DNA of 64,000 nt from an uncultured Shewanella sp. (GCF_947491715.1 NZ_CANLKR010000008.1:1-64000), one strand, 5' to 3'. Positions 20,896 to 33,402 are shown, counted from the stretch's first letter. Notes: generated from the sequence alone by a model not told the origin. Translations and numbers: made by a program.

Positions 20896-20934
20896 TTATC
20901 CCCATGACTGAACTTTAAAACATCACGGGGATAA
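20896..20934 (-). terminator. Hairpin downstream of tldD
   Basis: The arms TTATCCCCATGA and TCACGGGGATAA pair at 11 of 12 positions across a 15-base AT-rich loop, 8 bases beyond the tldD stop. It likely ends the rng-yhdP-nit-tldD transcript; the U-tract is weak. Confidence 0.55.
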
Positions 20935-20942
20935 AAACCATA

Positions 20943-22391
20943 CTAAGCCGTACCACCAACGGTTAAAGAGTCTAATTTTAATGTTGGCTGCCCTACCCCT
21001 ACAGGCACACTTTGGCCATCTTTACCACACACTCCCACACCTTTATCTAACGCCAAATCATTACCCACCATAGAAATTTGTCCCATGGCTTCTGGACCAT
21101 TACCAATTAAGGTTGCTCCTTTAATAGGTTGAGTAATTTCACCTTTCTCTATTAAATAAGCTTCAGAAGCTGAAAACACAAATTTACCCGACGTAATATC
21201 CACTTGCCCGCCACCAAAGTTAGGTGCATAAATCCCTTTTTCAACAGATTGTATAATGGCTTGAGGATCTGAATGTCCAGCTTCCATGTAGGTATTTGTC
21301 ATGCGTGGCATGGGTAAATGTGCATAAGACTCTCGGCGACCATTACCCGTCGATTGACAGCCCATCAAACCTGCATTTAATTTATCCTGCATATAACCTT
21401 TTAAAATTCCGTCTTCAATTAGCACTGTTTTTTGAGTGGGTACCCCTTCATCATCAATGCTTAAGGAGCCACGGCGATCGGCAATGGTGCCATCATCCAC
21501 AACAGTAACAAGCGATGAGGCTACTTGTTGGCCCACTTTTCCACTAAACGCACTGCTGCCTTTACGATTAAAATCACCTTCTAAACCATGACCCACAGCT
21601 TCGTGTAACAATACTCCAGGCCAACCCGCACCCAATACCACGGCCATTTCACCCGCCGGCGCATCGATAGCACGCAGACTTACCTGTGCTTGACGTACCG
21701 CTTCTTTAGCAAAATAAAAGCAATAAGGTAACCCTGTATCATCTTCTTGCATTAGGACTTCATAAGCATGTCGGCCGCCGCCACCAGCACTGCCTCTTTC
21801 ACGCTTTCCATTGTCTTCTAAAATCACACTGACATTGAATCGAACTAAAGGGCGAATATCCCCCGCTAAAGTACCATCACTTGCGGCCACTAAAATCTCT
21901 TCATGCACACCTGATAAACTGACAACCACTTGAGTGATGCGATCGTCTAAACTGCGCACATAAGCATCTGCTTGCTTTAATAGATTAATTTTTTTCACTT
22001 CTTCCATACCAGCAATAGGATCGTTACTGGTATATTGCACTTGCGCACTTTGACGCTGCCAAGCCTTCACTTGTGCCTGTTCGCCCGCCGATGCTATTCC
22101 TCTTGCAGCATTAACAGAAGCCGTTAGTGCTGCAGGTGTAATTTCATCAGCGTAGGCAAACCCCGTTTTTTCGCCCGTAATAGCGCGGACTCCCACACCT
22201 CTTTCAATATGAAAACTTCCCTCTTTAACGATGCCATCTTCTAACACCCAAGATTCGTTACGTGCACCTTGAAAATACAGATCAGAAAAGTCTACCTTAT
22301 GCTGATGTATCTGTTTAAGGTAATCCTGCAAATCATCAATCGATAGTCCATCTTGCAATAAACTTTGTCCAACTTGTGTTAAAAATGGCAT
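20943..22391 (-). CDS. tldD: Metalloprotease TldD
   Basis: Catalytic subunit of the TldD/TldE (PmbA) zinc protease that degrades unfolded peptides and processes modified peptides such as microcin B17. 482 aa, full length. The zinc motif is [11 protein letters not shown] (HExxxH), preceded by [10 protein letters not shown]. The C-terminal part has [14 protein letters not shown] and [18 protein letters not shown]. The last gene of a rng-yhdP-nitrilase-tldD run on the minus strand, 52 bases after the nitrilase. The partner gene pmbA is not in the window. Confidence 0.96.
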   Translation of the reverse strand: MPFLTQVGQSLLQDGLSIDDLQDYLKQIHQHKVDFSDLYFQGARNESWVLEDGIVKEGSFHIERGVGVRAITGEKTGFAYADEITPAALTASVNAARGIASAGEQAQVKAWQRQSAQVQYTSNDPIAGMEEVKKINLLKQADAYVRSLDDRITQVVVSLSGVHEEILVAASDGTLAGDIRPLVRFNVSVILEDNGKRERGSAGGGGRHAYEVLMQEDDTGLPYCFYFAKEAVRQAQVSLRAIDAPAGEMAVVLGAGWPGVLLHEAVGHGLEGDFNRKGSSAFSGKVGQQVASSLVTVVDDGTIADRRGSLSIDDEGVPTQKTVLIEDGILKGYMQDKLNAGLMGCQSTGNGRRESYAHLPMPRMTNTYMEAGHSDPQAIIQSVEKGIYAPNFGGGQVDITSGKFVFSASEAYLIEKGEITQPIKGATLIGNGPEAMGQISMVGNDLALDKGVGVCGKDGQSVPVGVGQPTLKLDSLTVGGTA

Positions 22392-22443
22392 TCATTTCTC
22401 TCTTTAAGCTTTGTTCATTAGGCTTGGTAACGTAATTTCAGAA

Positions 22444-23274
22444 TTATTCTATCAATTGAGGCTCAACAAAACGGTTATGTGCAGCTACAGGTATTTTTTG
22501 ACGAATATTATTAAGTTGTGATTTATCTAATGGTGCTTGTATCCAGCCACAACCGGTCTCTTTTTGAGCAAGAATTCGTCCCCATGGATCCACTATCATA
22601 CTTTGGCCCCAAGTTTCACGCCCACCATCACAAGCGCCCCATTGGTTTGCTGCCAACATGAAACATTGAGTTTCAATCGCTCTGGCTTGCACTAACGTTT
22701 GCCAATGTGCTTCTCCAGTCACTTTAGTAAAAGCAGAAGGCAATGCAATCAATTCCGCGCCCGCTAAGCGCATCGCTCGAAAAAGTTCAGGAAAGCGTAA
22801 ATCATAACATATCGCTAAACCTATTTTCCCAAAAGGTGTCTCAATAACACTGATTTTATTACCAGGAAAAAAAGTATCACTTTCTCGATAAGTTTTCGTA
22901 CTGTCACTGACTTCAACGTCAAACAAGTGTAACTTGTCATAATTCCCTAGCTCTTGTCCCCTATCATTAAACAAATAACTGCGGCTATAAACTCGACCAT
23001 CATGTGCCAAAATCGGAATGGTGCCAGCAATTAAATAAACTTGATATTGCTTAGCTATGTTTGCTAATGACTCGACCAAAGGGCTCTCATCTGCGGCTTT
23101 AGCAATCTTTTTTTGTTCACTCTCAAGACCACCAAATAACAAGCAAGCTTCAGGCAGGACCACTAATTGAGGCTCATTCGCAATGCGAGGCAGTCGCGCA
23201 AGTTGAGCACGAATAAAATCTAGGTTGGCTTGAACATCTGCGCCACTTTGGCATTGTAATAGATTTATTTGCAT
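22444..23274 (-). CDS. Carbon-nitrogen hydrolase, Nit1-type (deaminated glutathione amidase-like)
   Basis: A cytosolic amidase of the nitrilase superfamily, 276 aa. The catalytic Glu-Lys-Cys is visible: Glu in VVLPEACLLF, Lys in NYDKLHLFDVE and Cys in GLAICYDLRFPELFR. The closest group by motif is the Nit1/YbeM branch, which repairs deaminated glutathione; the exact substrate is inferred. It sits between yhdP and tldD, a conserved gammaproteobacterial arrangement. Confidence 0.92.
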   Translation of the reverse strand: MQINLLQCQSGADVQANLDFIRAQLARLPRIANEPQLVVLPEACLLFGGLESEQKKIAKAADESPLVESLANIAKQYQVYLIAGTIPILAHDGRVYSRSYLFNDRGQELGNYDKLHLFDVEVSDSTKTYRESDTFFPGNKISVIETPFGKIGLAICYDLRFPELFRAMRLAGAELIALPSAFTKVTGEAHWQTLVQARAIETQCFMLAANQWGACDGGRETWGQSMIVDPWGRILAQKETGCGWIQAPLDKSQLNNIRQKIPVAAHNRFVEPQLIE

Positions 23275-23347
23275 GACGCTTCACCCTTAATAAAAACTTA
23301 CTTTCCATTATACTCGAGATGTGCGTAGAAACGAATGCGCTAAATTT

Positions 23348-26300
23348 TTATTGATTGCCCGATGTGGGCGTTTTAGGATCAGCCACAGGTTTCAGTGAAG
23401 GGTCAGTCACACTGGCTTTATCTTTACCTGCATTACCTTGCGCCGCTTTAGAATCAGATAAAACAGATTCTGGAATTTGGATCTCTTTACTTTTACGCGG
23501 TAATTCCTTTAATTTCGGCTCAGACATGGTCCCTGTAACCCTAAAACGCAATTCAGAGATCACTTCAATAACGGGCTCTAACACTTTCGTCAGCACAAAT
23601 GCCCCCAAGCCAAATGTCCATCCTCCCGTCGTTAGCAATACTACCGTTGGCACACTCGATGCTAATTTCGGCATGAACTTAATGTCATAATTAATATTTT
23701 CATTCAATAAATTCGTATAACCTCTGACTTTCATATCTCCCACGATCGCTTTCATTTCAGTATTGGTTGTTTTCGCCACTCCATTTTCAATATCCAACGT
23801 ACCTTTGAAAGAATCAAAATAAAGCCCTTTTCCGAAAACATCTGAAAAATCTAACGTCAATTTGCGTAAAATAGAATCTAAGCTAAAAAGCGATAAAATT
23901 CTTGCTCCTTTATCACTCACCTCAGTTAAATGCCCTTTACCCAATTCAAAATTAATTTGTCCGCTTAATGTATCAAGACTAAATTCATACGGAGCTCCTA
24001 TCCAAGCCAACGAGGCCTCCATGGACAAAGGCGCATCTTTCAACCCAGGATCTATACCTAACACTTTTGAAACGGCGTCAAACTTCTTCGCTGTAAGCGT
24101 TAGTTTAAGCCGGGTTTTATTTTGATCTTTATAATACCAAGCCCCTTTACCTTGTAATTGGATTTCTGGCGTAGATAAAGATAAGGTTTGGATCTGATAA
24201 GCGTTATCTGTTGGGCTTGCCTGCAACACGAGTTGACCTAATTGCTTCCCCCCGACTCGAAAATCAGCTGCATTAATAGCTAATGGAGGTAAAGTAAATG
24301 GATCCACTTTTTCAACGTCATTAAGACTCGCTGAAGCACTTTGCTTTGCCGCTTGCTTTAAAGACTCATCTTGAACATCAGCCTTAACGTCAGGATCCGC
24401 ATCTTTACTCAAATTTTGTAAATATAACTTTTGCGCCGCTATTTTCAATCCTTGCTCGCGCCAATTAGGGTAAAAGTCAACATAACCCGTAAATTGCTCG
24501 GAAGTCGCTTTTAAACGCCAAGCATTTTCAACTGCAAATGACGTAAACTGAACATTGTTCACATCATGCCCTAGAAAATCCAAGTTATTAATATGGCCAG
24601 TAATCAACTTAAGCGTTGGAAATAATGGCCTTTTCAATGACAAATTCGCCTCTTTCGCTTGTGCTTGGGCTGCCATTTCTTTACTTTGATCATTACCGAT
24701 AAATTTCTTAATGATAGGATCCCATTGCATAAAGTTCGCTTTATCAAGCGCTAACTGTAAATGCCCTTTATTACGCTGCAATTTATCACCAGGCTTAAAC
24801 AAACGCCCTAATAATAAATCATAAGAAGCCAAAGAGGCCTCCCCTTTGGGATCAAAGTCAAATGCCCCCCAAAACTCAGATTGCTTACCCACTTTAACCC
24901 CAAGCGAAAGCTGCTTATCATCACCAATAATTTCAGCCGACAATGCTCTTTTTTGCGATTTGTCTTTATGAAATTGTCCCGGCAGTAATAATTCTGTTCC
25001 CAGTAAGTCTGAATTAACATGTCCTTGCAAACTGTATCCATTATCATCAAAAGCCAGCAATAAGCCCCCAGTCCAATCCAAGGTACCACGATAGTAATCA
25101 CTTAATGGATTATTCAATTCTGCCGATAAGGTGCCCAGCTGCCAATGCCCATTAAAATCGACATTCACAGCATACTTTTTATGTTGATTTCCCGTATAAA
25201 AATCAAAGTTTACAGGCTGATTATATAAAGTGGCTGAAATATTTTTCCCAGTAACCACTTCATTTTTAAATTGAATTTCCCCTGTCACATTTGATAGTTG
25301 AATGCCTGGCTCTGACACATAAACAGGGTTATCTTTAAAATTCACTGTACCTTTGATAATTTCATTATCTTTACCATATAATGGGATAGATAAGTCTAAT
25401 GCCCCTGTAAGCTTCCCCTTAACATTAAGCACTTTAAGCGTTTCACCCACAGTATTGGACAAAGGAGATTGATTTATCACTTGCTTTGCAGCTTTTGCCT
25501 TTGTCGATAATGTCGACTGAATACCCAATACTGGCTTATCAACTAAATTATCTATCGATACATGGGTTCCTTTGGCTGGAACGCCTAACAAGTCACCTTC
25601 TTTTACCCACAGATCCATAGCGGCATTTTCAAATAAACCATACAAAGAGAGATGCGTTATGGCAGGCCAATCAGGCTGAAATTGATAAGTGCCCTGCTTT
25701 AAATTAAAGCCTGCTTGAAACATCCCGCTATGATCGTTATAAGGGTAATCTTTCAATGCACCTTGCCAAATAATCACGCCATTCTCAGCTTTCCCCTCTT
25801 TCAGCGCGCTATCTAAATAATCAACAACATCTTTGCCCATGGCGGATAATGGAAAATATTTATCGGCGTCTTGAATATTATTGACTGATAAATTCGCCAA
25901 TAATCCCAGCGTCATTTGCTCTTGAAAACCTATTTTAGCTGCCGCTTTCAAAGTCATGTCATCGTTTTTTAATGACACATCAGGAAGAACAACAGCCATA
26001 GTACTCGGATTAAATTGACCAATAATCTCCTTCCCCTTAAATGTCAAAGGGGCTTTAAAATTATCATTAAAATCAAAGGAGTAATTTTGTGGCGGCAATG
26101 AAAAATACACTTGTTCATTTTTTGTCATTAAGGTCAAATCAACAGGTGTAGAACTTGGAATATCTGCCGCCCCTTGCCAAGTAAGCCCTTGGACATTTAC
26201 GCTTATTTGCGGCGAACTATCCCCTTGTTGATGCAAGCGTAAATCAAGCAGCTTTCCTTCGGGGGCCATCAGTTGCCATGCATCCAATGTGTCTTTATTC

Positions 26301-27391
26301 AATGACGGTAACAAGGGTAATAGCGGTTGTAATAGCCCAATATCAATTTGATTTAAATAAGCATAGGTATTGCCTTGTACTTCCTTTGCACCCAACTTCA
26401 TTATGGGCCAGGATTGATTATTACTTGAAAAAGCTAAATTGCTACTGCTTAATGCCCAGCCTTCTTCATTTCTTCGCCAAGATAGCTGACCTTTTTCAAT
26501 AGTAAAGTCTTGTTCTTCCTTATTTAAATACCACGTCAACCAACTCGGTTTAAAATTAACATCCGCAGAACTTATATTACGATGGGCAATCCCTACCCAA
26601 GCTTCAAGATTGACAGCCCCTTTAAGATGCATCCGTTGCTGGGCACTGAATCTCGCTGGCTGCCTTGATGCCCAATGCCCAATATCAAGACTATTTGCCG
26701 CTAAGTACATCTGTCCAACCAAACTATCGGGTCGGTAACCATTCCCTTTTAAAGCCACATTCAATGACAGACTTTCAGCTACAGAACCATTATCATCGAG
26801 ATAGACTAGGCCTTTCCCTAAATGTTTTTCATCTCTATTTCGCCAGACTAAATCTTTAATATAGATAGGATTATATTTATGGGAATGGCTTTCAAGTGTA
26901 ATACTGGCGTCTCTGACGGTAAAACGTTCAAGCTGCTCTAATAGTAATCCATACAGCCATGTGGTATCGGACACTCCTTGAGGATCTTGCGCATTATCCT
27001 TTAGTGCATCAAGGTTCAGTGTTACATCAATACCATCAAAAATAACCGTTTCAATTTGAGGACTTAAATTTAATAGACTTTGCCAAAAATCAAGCTTGAT
27101 ATGTGCCTGAGCAACCGAAAAAGTTAAAGGCAAGTTTTTCTGTTTAGGCAATACCAGATCTGTCACAGTCAATGCCGGTCCAAACGCCCGCCACCGAGAA
27201 TGAAGTTGCCCTACCTCCACTTTCACTTGATACGTCTGTTGAACATAATCGACTAACTCTGCTCTCACTTGATCTAGCTCGGGCAGTAACCCTCGAATTA
27301 AACTCACTAGCAGTGCAAATAGCACCAGCAGAGCAGCTAATGAAAGCCAGCAAAAACGCAGTACTTTAAACGGGCCAAATAAAGAAAACAC
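23348..27391 (-). CDS. yhdP: AsmA-like envelope protein YhdP
   Basis: A very large inner-membrane-anchored periplasmic protein of the AsmA/TamB group, which helps move phospholipids to the outer membrane and affects outer-membrane permeability. 1347 aa, slightly longer than the E. coli protein. One N-terminal transmembrane helix (about 10-34), then long beta-rich repeats, and a C-terminal AsmA-like region (VRGYTNLLNENINYDIKFMP) followed by a low-complexity tail. The start is GTG, overlapping the rng stop by one base (TAGTG), so it is translationally coupled. Identity is clear from length, ends and neighbours. Confidence 0.94.
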   Translation of the reverse strand: MFSLFGPFKVLRFCWLSLAALLVLFALLVSLIRGLLPELDQVRAELVDYVQQTYQVKVEVGQLHSRWRAFGPALTVTDLVLPKQKNLPLTFSVAQAHIKLDFWQSLLNLSPQIETVIFDGIDVTLNLDALKDNAQDPQGVSDTTWLYGLLLEQLERFTVRDASITLESHSHKYNPIYIKDLVWRNRDEKHLGKGLVYLDDNGSVAESLSLNVALKGNGYRPDSLVGQMYLAANSLDIGHWASRQPARFSAQQRMHLKGAVNLEAWVGIAHRNISSADVNFKPSWLTWYLNKEEQDFTIEKGQLSWRRNEEGWALSSSNLAFSSNNQSWPIMKLGAKEVQGNTYAYLNQIDIGLLQPLLPLLPSLNKDTLDAWQLMAPEGKLLDLRLHQQGDSSPQISVNVQGLTWQGAADIPSSTPVDLTLMTKNEQVYFSLPPQNYSFDFNDNFKAPLTFKGKEIIGQFNPSTMAVVLPDVSLKNDDMTLKAAAKIGFQEQMTLGLLANLSVNNIQDADKYFPLSAMGKDVVDYLDSALKEGKAENGVIIWQGALKDYPYNDHSGMFQAGFNLKQGTYQFQPDWPAITHLSLYGLFENAAMDLWVKEGDLLGVPAKGTHVSIDNLVDKPVLGIQSTLSTKAKAAKQVINQSPLSNTVGETLKVLNVKGKLTGALDLSIPLYGKDNEIIKGTVNFKDNPVYVSEPGIQLSNVTGEIQFKNEVVTGKNISATLYNQPVNFDFYTGNQHKKYAVNVDFNGHWQLGTLSAELNNPLSDYYRGTLDWTGGLLLAFDDNGYSLQGHVNSDLLGTELLLPGQFHKDKSQKRALSAEIIGDDKQLSLGVKVGKQSEFWGAFDFDPKGEASLASYDLLLGRLFKPGDKLQRNKGHLQLALDKANFMQWDPIIKKFIGNDQSKEMAAQAQAKEANLSLKRPLFPTLKLITGHINNLDFLGHDVNNVQFTSFAVENAWRLKATSEQFTGYVDFYPNWREQGLKIAAQKLYLQNLSKDADPDVKADVQDESLKQAAKQSASASLNDVEKVDPFTLPPLAINAADFRVGGKQLGQLVLQASPTDNAYQIQTLSLSTPEIQLQGKGAWYYKDQNKTRLKLTLTAKKFDAVSKVLGIDPGLKDAPLSMEASLAWIGAPYEFSLDTLSGQINFELGKGHLTEVSDKGARILSLFSLDSILRKLTLDFSDVFGKGLYFDSFKGTLDIENGVAKTTNTEMKAIVGDMKVRGYTNLLNENINYDIKFMPKLASSVPTVVLLTTGGWTFGLGAFVLTKVLEPVIEVISELRFRVTGTMSEPKLKELPRKSKEIQIPESVLSDSKAAQGNAGKDKASVTDPSLKPVADPKTPTSGNQ

Positions 27392-28905
27392 TACATTATC
27401 ACCACATCAAATTTATTTTGAGCATATAAAGGTTCACTTTGTAGTTTAACTCTTTTTCCAACATATATTTCTAATTCGGCCAAAAAATGACTTTCGTCCT
27501 CTTTTAATGTGTTATAAACAGCGGGGGCACAGTACACCAAGAACTCATCAGCATCATAACTTCGATTCAATCGAATAATCTCTCTAAACATTTCATAAGA
27601 AACGGTTTCTACTGTTTTTAAGCTTCCAGTACCTAAACAAGATGGGCATTCACCACAAAGCACATGCTCTAAGCTTTCACGGGTTCGTTTTCGCGTCATC
27701 TCCACTAAGCCTAACCCCGAAAATCCACTAATACTGGTCTTCACACGATCTAAGGACAGTGCTTGCTCTAAACTGGTTAACACTCGATTTTTATGCTCTT
27801 TAGTTTGCATATCAATAAAATCGATAATAATAATCCCACCTAGATTACGTAACCTTAATTGACGAGCAATGACCTGAGTCGCTTCTAAATTAGTATTAAA
27901 AATCGTTTCTTCAAGATTGCGGTGGCCCACAAAAGCCCCAGTGTTAATATCAATCGTTGTCATCGCTTCTGTTTGATCTATGATTAAATACCCACCGGAT
28001 TTCAGTTCAACCTTTCGACCTAAGGCACGCTGAATTTCATTTTCCACATCATAAAGGTCAAAGATAGAAATTGAGCCTGAATAATTTTCCAATTTATCAG
28101 CAATTTCTGGCATAAATTCTTGGGTAAAATTTTGTAGTTCAGCAAAGGTTTGACTGGAATCCACTTGCACTCTATCCAATTCCGTTCCCACAAAATCACG
28201 TACTATTCGCACAGGTAAAGCCAGATCTTGATAGAGTAAAGAAACACCAGGTCGTTTACGTCGTTCACTGACTTTAGCCCAAACCCGTCTTAAAAAAGCC
28301 GCATCTTGTACCAGTTCTATTTCCCCTGCATTTTCAGCAGCGGTACGAATAATAAACCCTCCGTTTTCATCCACAAATGGCTCTGTGAGGCCTTTTAACC
28401 TAGCACGAACTTTCGCTGATTCTATTCGTTGAGAGACGCCAACGTGACGGGCTCCGGGCATGAAGACTAAATAGCGAGAAGGTAGTGTAATATCCGTTGT
28501 TAAACGAGCACCCTTTGTGCCAATAGGATCTTTAATGACTTGAACGATAACGGCTTGACCTGGCCTCACTAATTGCCGAATATCTTGTACGGCAAAATGA
28601 TCCTTATCGGTATCCGCCACACATTCTGTATGAGGAACAATATCAGATGCATGCAGAAAAGCGGCTTTATCCAGCCCAATATCAACAAACGCCGCCTGCA
28701 TGCCAGGTAACACTCGACTCACTTTACCTTTGTAAATATTACCGACGAGACCTCGCTTCATTCGTCGTTCAATATGAACCTCTTGTAAAATACCATATTC
28801 AACCAATGCAACCCTTGCTTCTGTCGGGGTAACATTAATTAGCAATTCAGATCCTATCTTTCCATGTACTGGCTTACTTATGATACGGCCCATTTCAACA
28901 CTCAC
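27391..28905 (-). CDS. rng: Ribonuclease G
   Basis: A single-strand endoribonuclease of the RNase E/G family that acts on 5' ends of 16S rRNA and on some mRNAs. 504 aa. An S1 domain (VGNIYKGKVSRVLPGMQAAFVDIG) is followed by catalytic-core motifs GGYLIIDQTEAMTTIDIN with the metal-binding aspartates, and by the zinc-link Cys pair CGECPSC. The N-terminus is about 15 residues longer than usual RNase G. The called start is GTG; ATG at 28893 is the alternative. First gene of the rng-yhdP-nit-tldD run. Confidence 0.95.
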   Translation of the reverse strand: MSVEMGRIISKPVHGKIGSELLINVTPTEARVALVEYGILQEVHIERRMKRGLVGNIYKGKVSRVLPGMQAAFVDIGLDKAAFLHASDIVPHTECVADTDKDHFAVQDIRQLVRPGQAVIVQVIKDPIGTKGARLTTDITLPSRYLVFMPGARHVGVSQRIESAKVRARLKGLTEPFVDENGGFIIRTAAENAGEIELVQDAAFLRRVWAKVSERRKRPGVSLLYQDLALPVRIVRDFVGTELDRVQVDSSQTFAELQNFTQEFMPEIADKLENYSGSISIFDLYDVENEIQRALGRKVELKSGGYLIIDQTEAMTTIDINTGAFVGHRNLEETIFNTNLEATQVIARQLRLRNLGGIIIIDFIDMQTKEHKNRVLTSLEQALSLDRVKTSISGFSGLGLVEMTRKRTRESLEHVLCGECPSCLGTGSLKTVETVSYEMFREIIRLNRSYDADEFLVYCAPAVYNTLKEDESHFLAELEIYVGKRVKLQSEPLYAQNKFDVVIM

Positions 28906-29080
28906 TTAAGTCATTCTTTTTATATACCCAAGTCATCTAGGTACTGGGTTAGCACTCTATCTGGCACTAAATAATGTCACAACATAGAAATAAAATGATA
29001 AAGTTCAATACTGAGCCATGCTGTTTTTTATCGCTCAGTATCCACTTTTTATGAACTACCACAACTTAATTAGATAAGCT

Positions 29081-29114
29081 AATGTGATGAATGTTCCCTT
29101 AAGATCATCACATT
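29081..29114 (-). terminator. Inverted repeat overlapping the maf stop codon
   Basis: A perfect 10-bp inverted repeat (AATGTGATGA / TCATCACATT) with a 14-base loop includes the maf TGA stop. It likely marks the end of the mreBCD-maf transcript; the U-tract is poor. The other 170 bases up to rng must contain the rng promoter. Confidence 0.5.
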
Positions 29115-29713
29115 AATTGCATTTTCTTAAGTAAATCTCGGGTTTCAACTAAAGGCAAGCCAACAACAGCAGAATAACTCCCTTGAATACTGGAGACAAA
29201 ATTCCCCCCGATCCCTTGAATGCCATAAGCACCCGCTTTATCCATGGGCTCACCCGTTGCAATATAAGATTCGATTTCCAACGACGATAAGGCACAAAAA
29301 TTGACTTTTGTTTTCACTAAACGGGTGATTTTTTCCACTCCATCAGTGAGCGTAATAGCAGTGAACACCTGATGCTCACGATTTGAAAGGGTTTGCAACA
29401 TCTTTCTAGCATCATCTTTATCAATAGGCTTTCCCAAAGCCACATTATCCAATACCACCACAGTATCAGAGCCCAGCACATGTACCGAAGATGCTTCTGG
29501 GAAACGTGACTCAGAGCAGGCAAGTAACCAACCTGCATGGGCTTTTTCACAAGCTAAACGTACCACCAATGCATCAGGCGTTTCCTCCCGCTTTGGCGTT
29601 TCATCAATGTCTGTAGCGAATACTGAAAAAGATAAATCTGGCTCACAAAAAAGCAGCTGCTCTAATAGCTGTTTTCGTCTGGGTGACGCAGAAGCTAACA
29701 CTAACGCTTTCAT
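29108..29713 (-). CDS. maf: Maf-family nucleoside triphosphate pyrophosphatase
   Basis: A house-cleaning enzyme that hydrolyses dTTP/UTP and modified nucleotides (the YhdE branch). 201 aa. Motifs: LASASPRRKQLL (phosphate loop), DIDETP, EKA, LGSDTVVVLDN and the C-terminal DKAGAYGIQG with the catalytic aspartate. The stop of mreD overlaps its ATG by one base. The mreBCD-maf-rng order is conserved in gammaproteobacteria. Confidence 0.95.
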   Translation of the reverse strand: MKALVLASASPRRKQLLEQLLFCEPDLSFSVFATDIDETPKREETPDALVVRLACEKAHAGWLLACSESRFPEASSVHVLGSDTVVVLDNVALGKPIDKDDARKMLQTLSNREHQVFTAITLTDGVEKITRLVKTKVNFCALSSLEIESYIATGEPMDKAGAYGIQGIGGNFVSSIQGSYSAVVGLPLVETRDLLKKMQLM

Positions 29714-30201
29714 TACCTAACCTTATATTTACGTCTCATGCGACGTAAAATCCAAAAAACCCACACCCAAAGAAATAGGCTTGATACAGCAGGAAAAAGT
29801 ATACTCAATTCAAATTTAGCGCCATCGACCACAAATTGCAGCCAAAACACGATAAGTTGATAAACCGCGACTTCGGCAGCAACAAATAATGATTGTTGCC
29901 ATATAGGAAAATTACGTAATCGCTGGAAATGTAATACCACACCATAGATCACAATGGACATACCCAATGAACGGATCCCCAGTGTCGCACCTAACAGAAT
30001 ATCCAGCAATAAACCGAGTATCCATGCCGTTAAAATATTATATCTATGGGGTAAAGCCATCGCCCAATATGTCATCACAAGTAATAACCAATCGGGTCGC
30101 CATACTGCGACACCTTCGGGTAAAGGCATAATTTGAAATAACATAGCCAGTAAAAAACTTAGCCAAACGACCCAACGTCCATTTGGCAAATGTAAACTCA
30201 T
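29713..30201 (-). CDS. mreD: Rod shape-determining membrane protein MreD
   Basis: An inner-membrane elongasome component that works with MreC, RodA and PBP2 in sidewall peptidoglycan synthesis. 162 aa with about five hydrophobic segments and the family patterns PDWLLLVMTYWAMALPHR and GLLLDILLGATLG. Overlaps mreC by 4 bases and maf by 1 base. Confidence 0.95.
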   Translation of the reverse strand: MSLHLPNGRWVVWLSFLLAMLFQIMPLPEGVAVWRPDWLLLVMTYWAMALPHRYNILTAWILGLLLDILLGATLGIRSLGMSIVIYGVVLHFQRLRNFPIWQQSLFVAAEVAVYQLIVFWLQFVVDGAKFELSILFPAVSSLFLWVWVFWILRRMRRKYKVR

Positions 30202-31133
30202 TGGTTCACCTCAGAATCTTGTTCAACTGATACTGCTGAATTACGAGATGTCGCACCGTCCACCAAAGCCTTGTTTGAAGCATCTGGCACCCTATTTTGT
30301 TGCTCAATAGCCACATCTTCATGAGGGTCTGGCCATAACAATAATAAATAGCGAATACGATCTAATGCTGCTAACGGTTGGGCTGTGACAGTGGCATAAC
30401 TTTTCCCATCATCTTTAATGACACTCATGACCCTTGCGACCGGATAGCCTTCGGGAAACCGCTTACCCAGCCCTGAGGACACCAATAAATCCCCCACACG
30501 AATATCGGTGCTTTTTGACACATACCTCAGTTCCAATTCGTCTAATACGCCAGTGCCATTGATAACAAACCGAGCATCATTACGGGTTAAGCGAACAGGA
30601 ATAGCATGAGAGACATCGGATAATAATAATACTCGACTGGTTAGCTCACTGACTTGTGTGACTTGCCCCACCACCCCTTGTGCATCCACAACAGGTTGGC
30701 CAACAAACACACCGCTCTTTTTACCTCTATTGAGCACAACATATTGATGAAAAGGATCGCTTGCCACTTCCATGACTTCTGCAACCATTTTTTTGGCATC
30801 CATATGTACAGGCGAGCCTAATAGCGCTCTTAAACGCTCATTTTCTTGACGCAAAAACTCGAACCTTTGCAAGCGTTCACTCATTAATAACTGCTTTCTT
30901 AATAAGCTCTTATTCTGTTTCGCCAACATGTTTCTTGTGGCGAGATTCTCAGCCGATATATCTAACAATTGACCAGGAAAACTCGCCACATATTGTAACG
31001 GGCTCAGTAAAGAAGAAAGGGCATCACGCGCAGGATCGAGTCTATCGTTAGCGACAAGTAAAATCACTGACAGTATCACTGCCAATGTCAGTCTAAATTG
31101 ATTGGAAATTCCACGAACAAAAATAGGCTTCAT
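30198..31133 (-). CDS. mreC: Rod shape-determining protein MreC
   Basis: A bitopic inner-membrane protein whose periplasmic domain activates PBP2/RodA. 311 aa: TM at about 12-28, then a coiled coil (about 65-105, LRKQLLMSERLQRFEFLRQE), then the beta-rich domain (VVLNRGKKSGVFVGQPVVDAQGVVGQV). The C-terminal tail is polar and low-complexity. Starts 43 bases after mreB. Confidence 0.96.
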   Translation of the reverse strand: MKPIFVRGISNQFRLTLAVILSVILLVANDRLDPARDALSSLLSPLQYVASFPGQLLDISAENLATRNMLAKQNKSLLRKQLLMSERLQRFEFLRQENERLRALLGSPVHMDAKKMVAEVMEVASDPFHQYVVLNRGKKSGVFVGQPVVDAQGVVGQVTQVSELTSRVLLLSDVSHAIPVRLTRNDARFVINGTGVLDELELRYVSKSTDIRVGDLLVSSGLGKRFPEGYPVARVMSVIKDDGKSYATVTAQPLAALDRIRYLLLLWPDPHEDVAIEQQNRVPDASNKALVDGATSRNSAVSVEQDSEVNQ

Positions 31134-31176
31134 AGGATCACTAAGGCGGCATTAACCGCCTAATAAAAGAAACATG

Positions 31177-32842
<1,666 letters not shown>

Positions 32843-33367
32843 GTGACCACTATCGTATCAGTTCGCCGTAATAACCAAGTCGTTATCGCTGGTGATGGGC
32901 AAGTTTCCCTAGGCAATACCGTCATGAAAGGTAATGCAAGAAAAGTACGCCGCCTATATAACAATAAAGTACTTGCAGGTTTTGCTGGCGGTACCGCTGA
33001 TGCATTTACCTTATTTGAGCGTTTTGAAGCGAAGCTTGAAATGCATCAAGGCCATTTAATGAAAGCTGCGGTTGAAATGGCTAAAGATTGGCGCACCGAT
33101 AAAATGCTACGTAAATTAGAAGCTATTTTAGCCGTTGCCGATACAGAAGCATCACTGATAATCACTGGAAATGGTGATGTTGTGCAAACCGAAAACGATC
33201 TTATCGCCATTGGCTCTGGTGGTAACTTTGCACAATCTGCTGCCACAGCATTACTCGAAAATACAGAGTTAAGTGCGCGTGAAATTGCCGAGAAATCACT
33301 CACTATTGCTGGTGATATCTGCGTCTTTACTAATCAACATAAAACAGTTGAAGAAATTACATATTAA
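32843..33367 (+). CDS. hslV: ATP-dependent protease proteolytic subunit HslV (ClpQ)
   Basis: Proteasome-like threonine protease that forms the core of the HslUV complex. 174 aa, GTG start with AGAGGAAT upstream. The mature N-terminal Thr2 is the nucleophile (MTTIVSVRR); [17 protein letters not shown] and [16 protein letters not shown] are family motifs. The spacing to hslU is 35 bases and expression is probably driven by the sigma-32 promoter. Confidence 0.98.
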   Translation: MTTIVSVRRNNQVVIAGDGQVSLGNTVMKGNARKVRRLYNNKVLAGFAGGTADAFTLFERFEAKLEMHQGHLMKAAVEMAKDWRTDKMLRKLEAILAVADTEASLIITGNGDVVQTENDLIAIGSGGNFAQSAATALLENTELSAREIAEKSLTIAGDICVFTNQHKTVEEITY

Positions 33368-33402
33368 TTGATTGTTTCCAGCTATAGGCACGAGGAAAAA
33401 TT

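Larger units (their letters stand above)
20486..20942. other. Gene-free interval between metF and tldD
   Basis: About 460 bases without a credible gene. It contains the metF promoter region, a 97-bp inverted-repeat element (20716-20812) and the tldD terminator-like hairpin (20896-20934). Nothing else was recognised. Confidence 0.6.

Noticed and set aside
29012..29042. Inverted repeat ACTGAGC/GCTCAGT between maf and rng as a terminator
   Set aside because: The stem is only 7 bp with a loop of about 16 bases and no U-run; the repeat at the maf stop is the better candidate.
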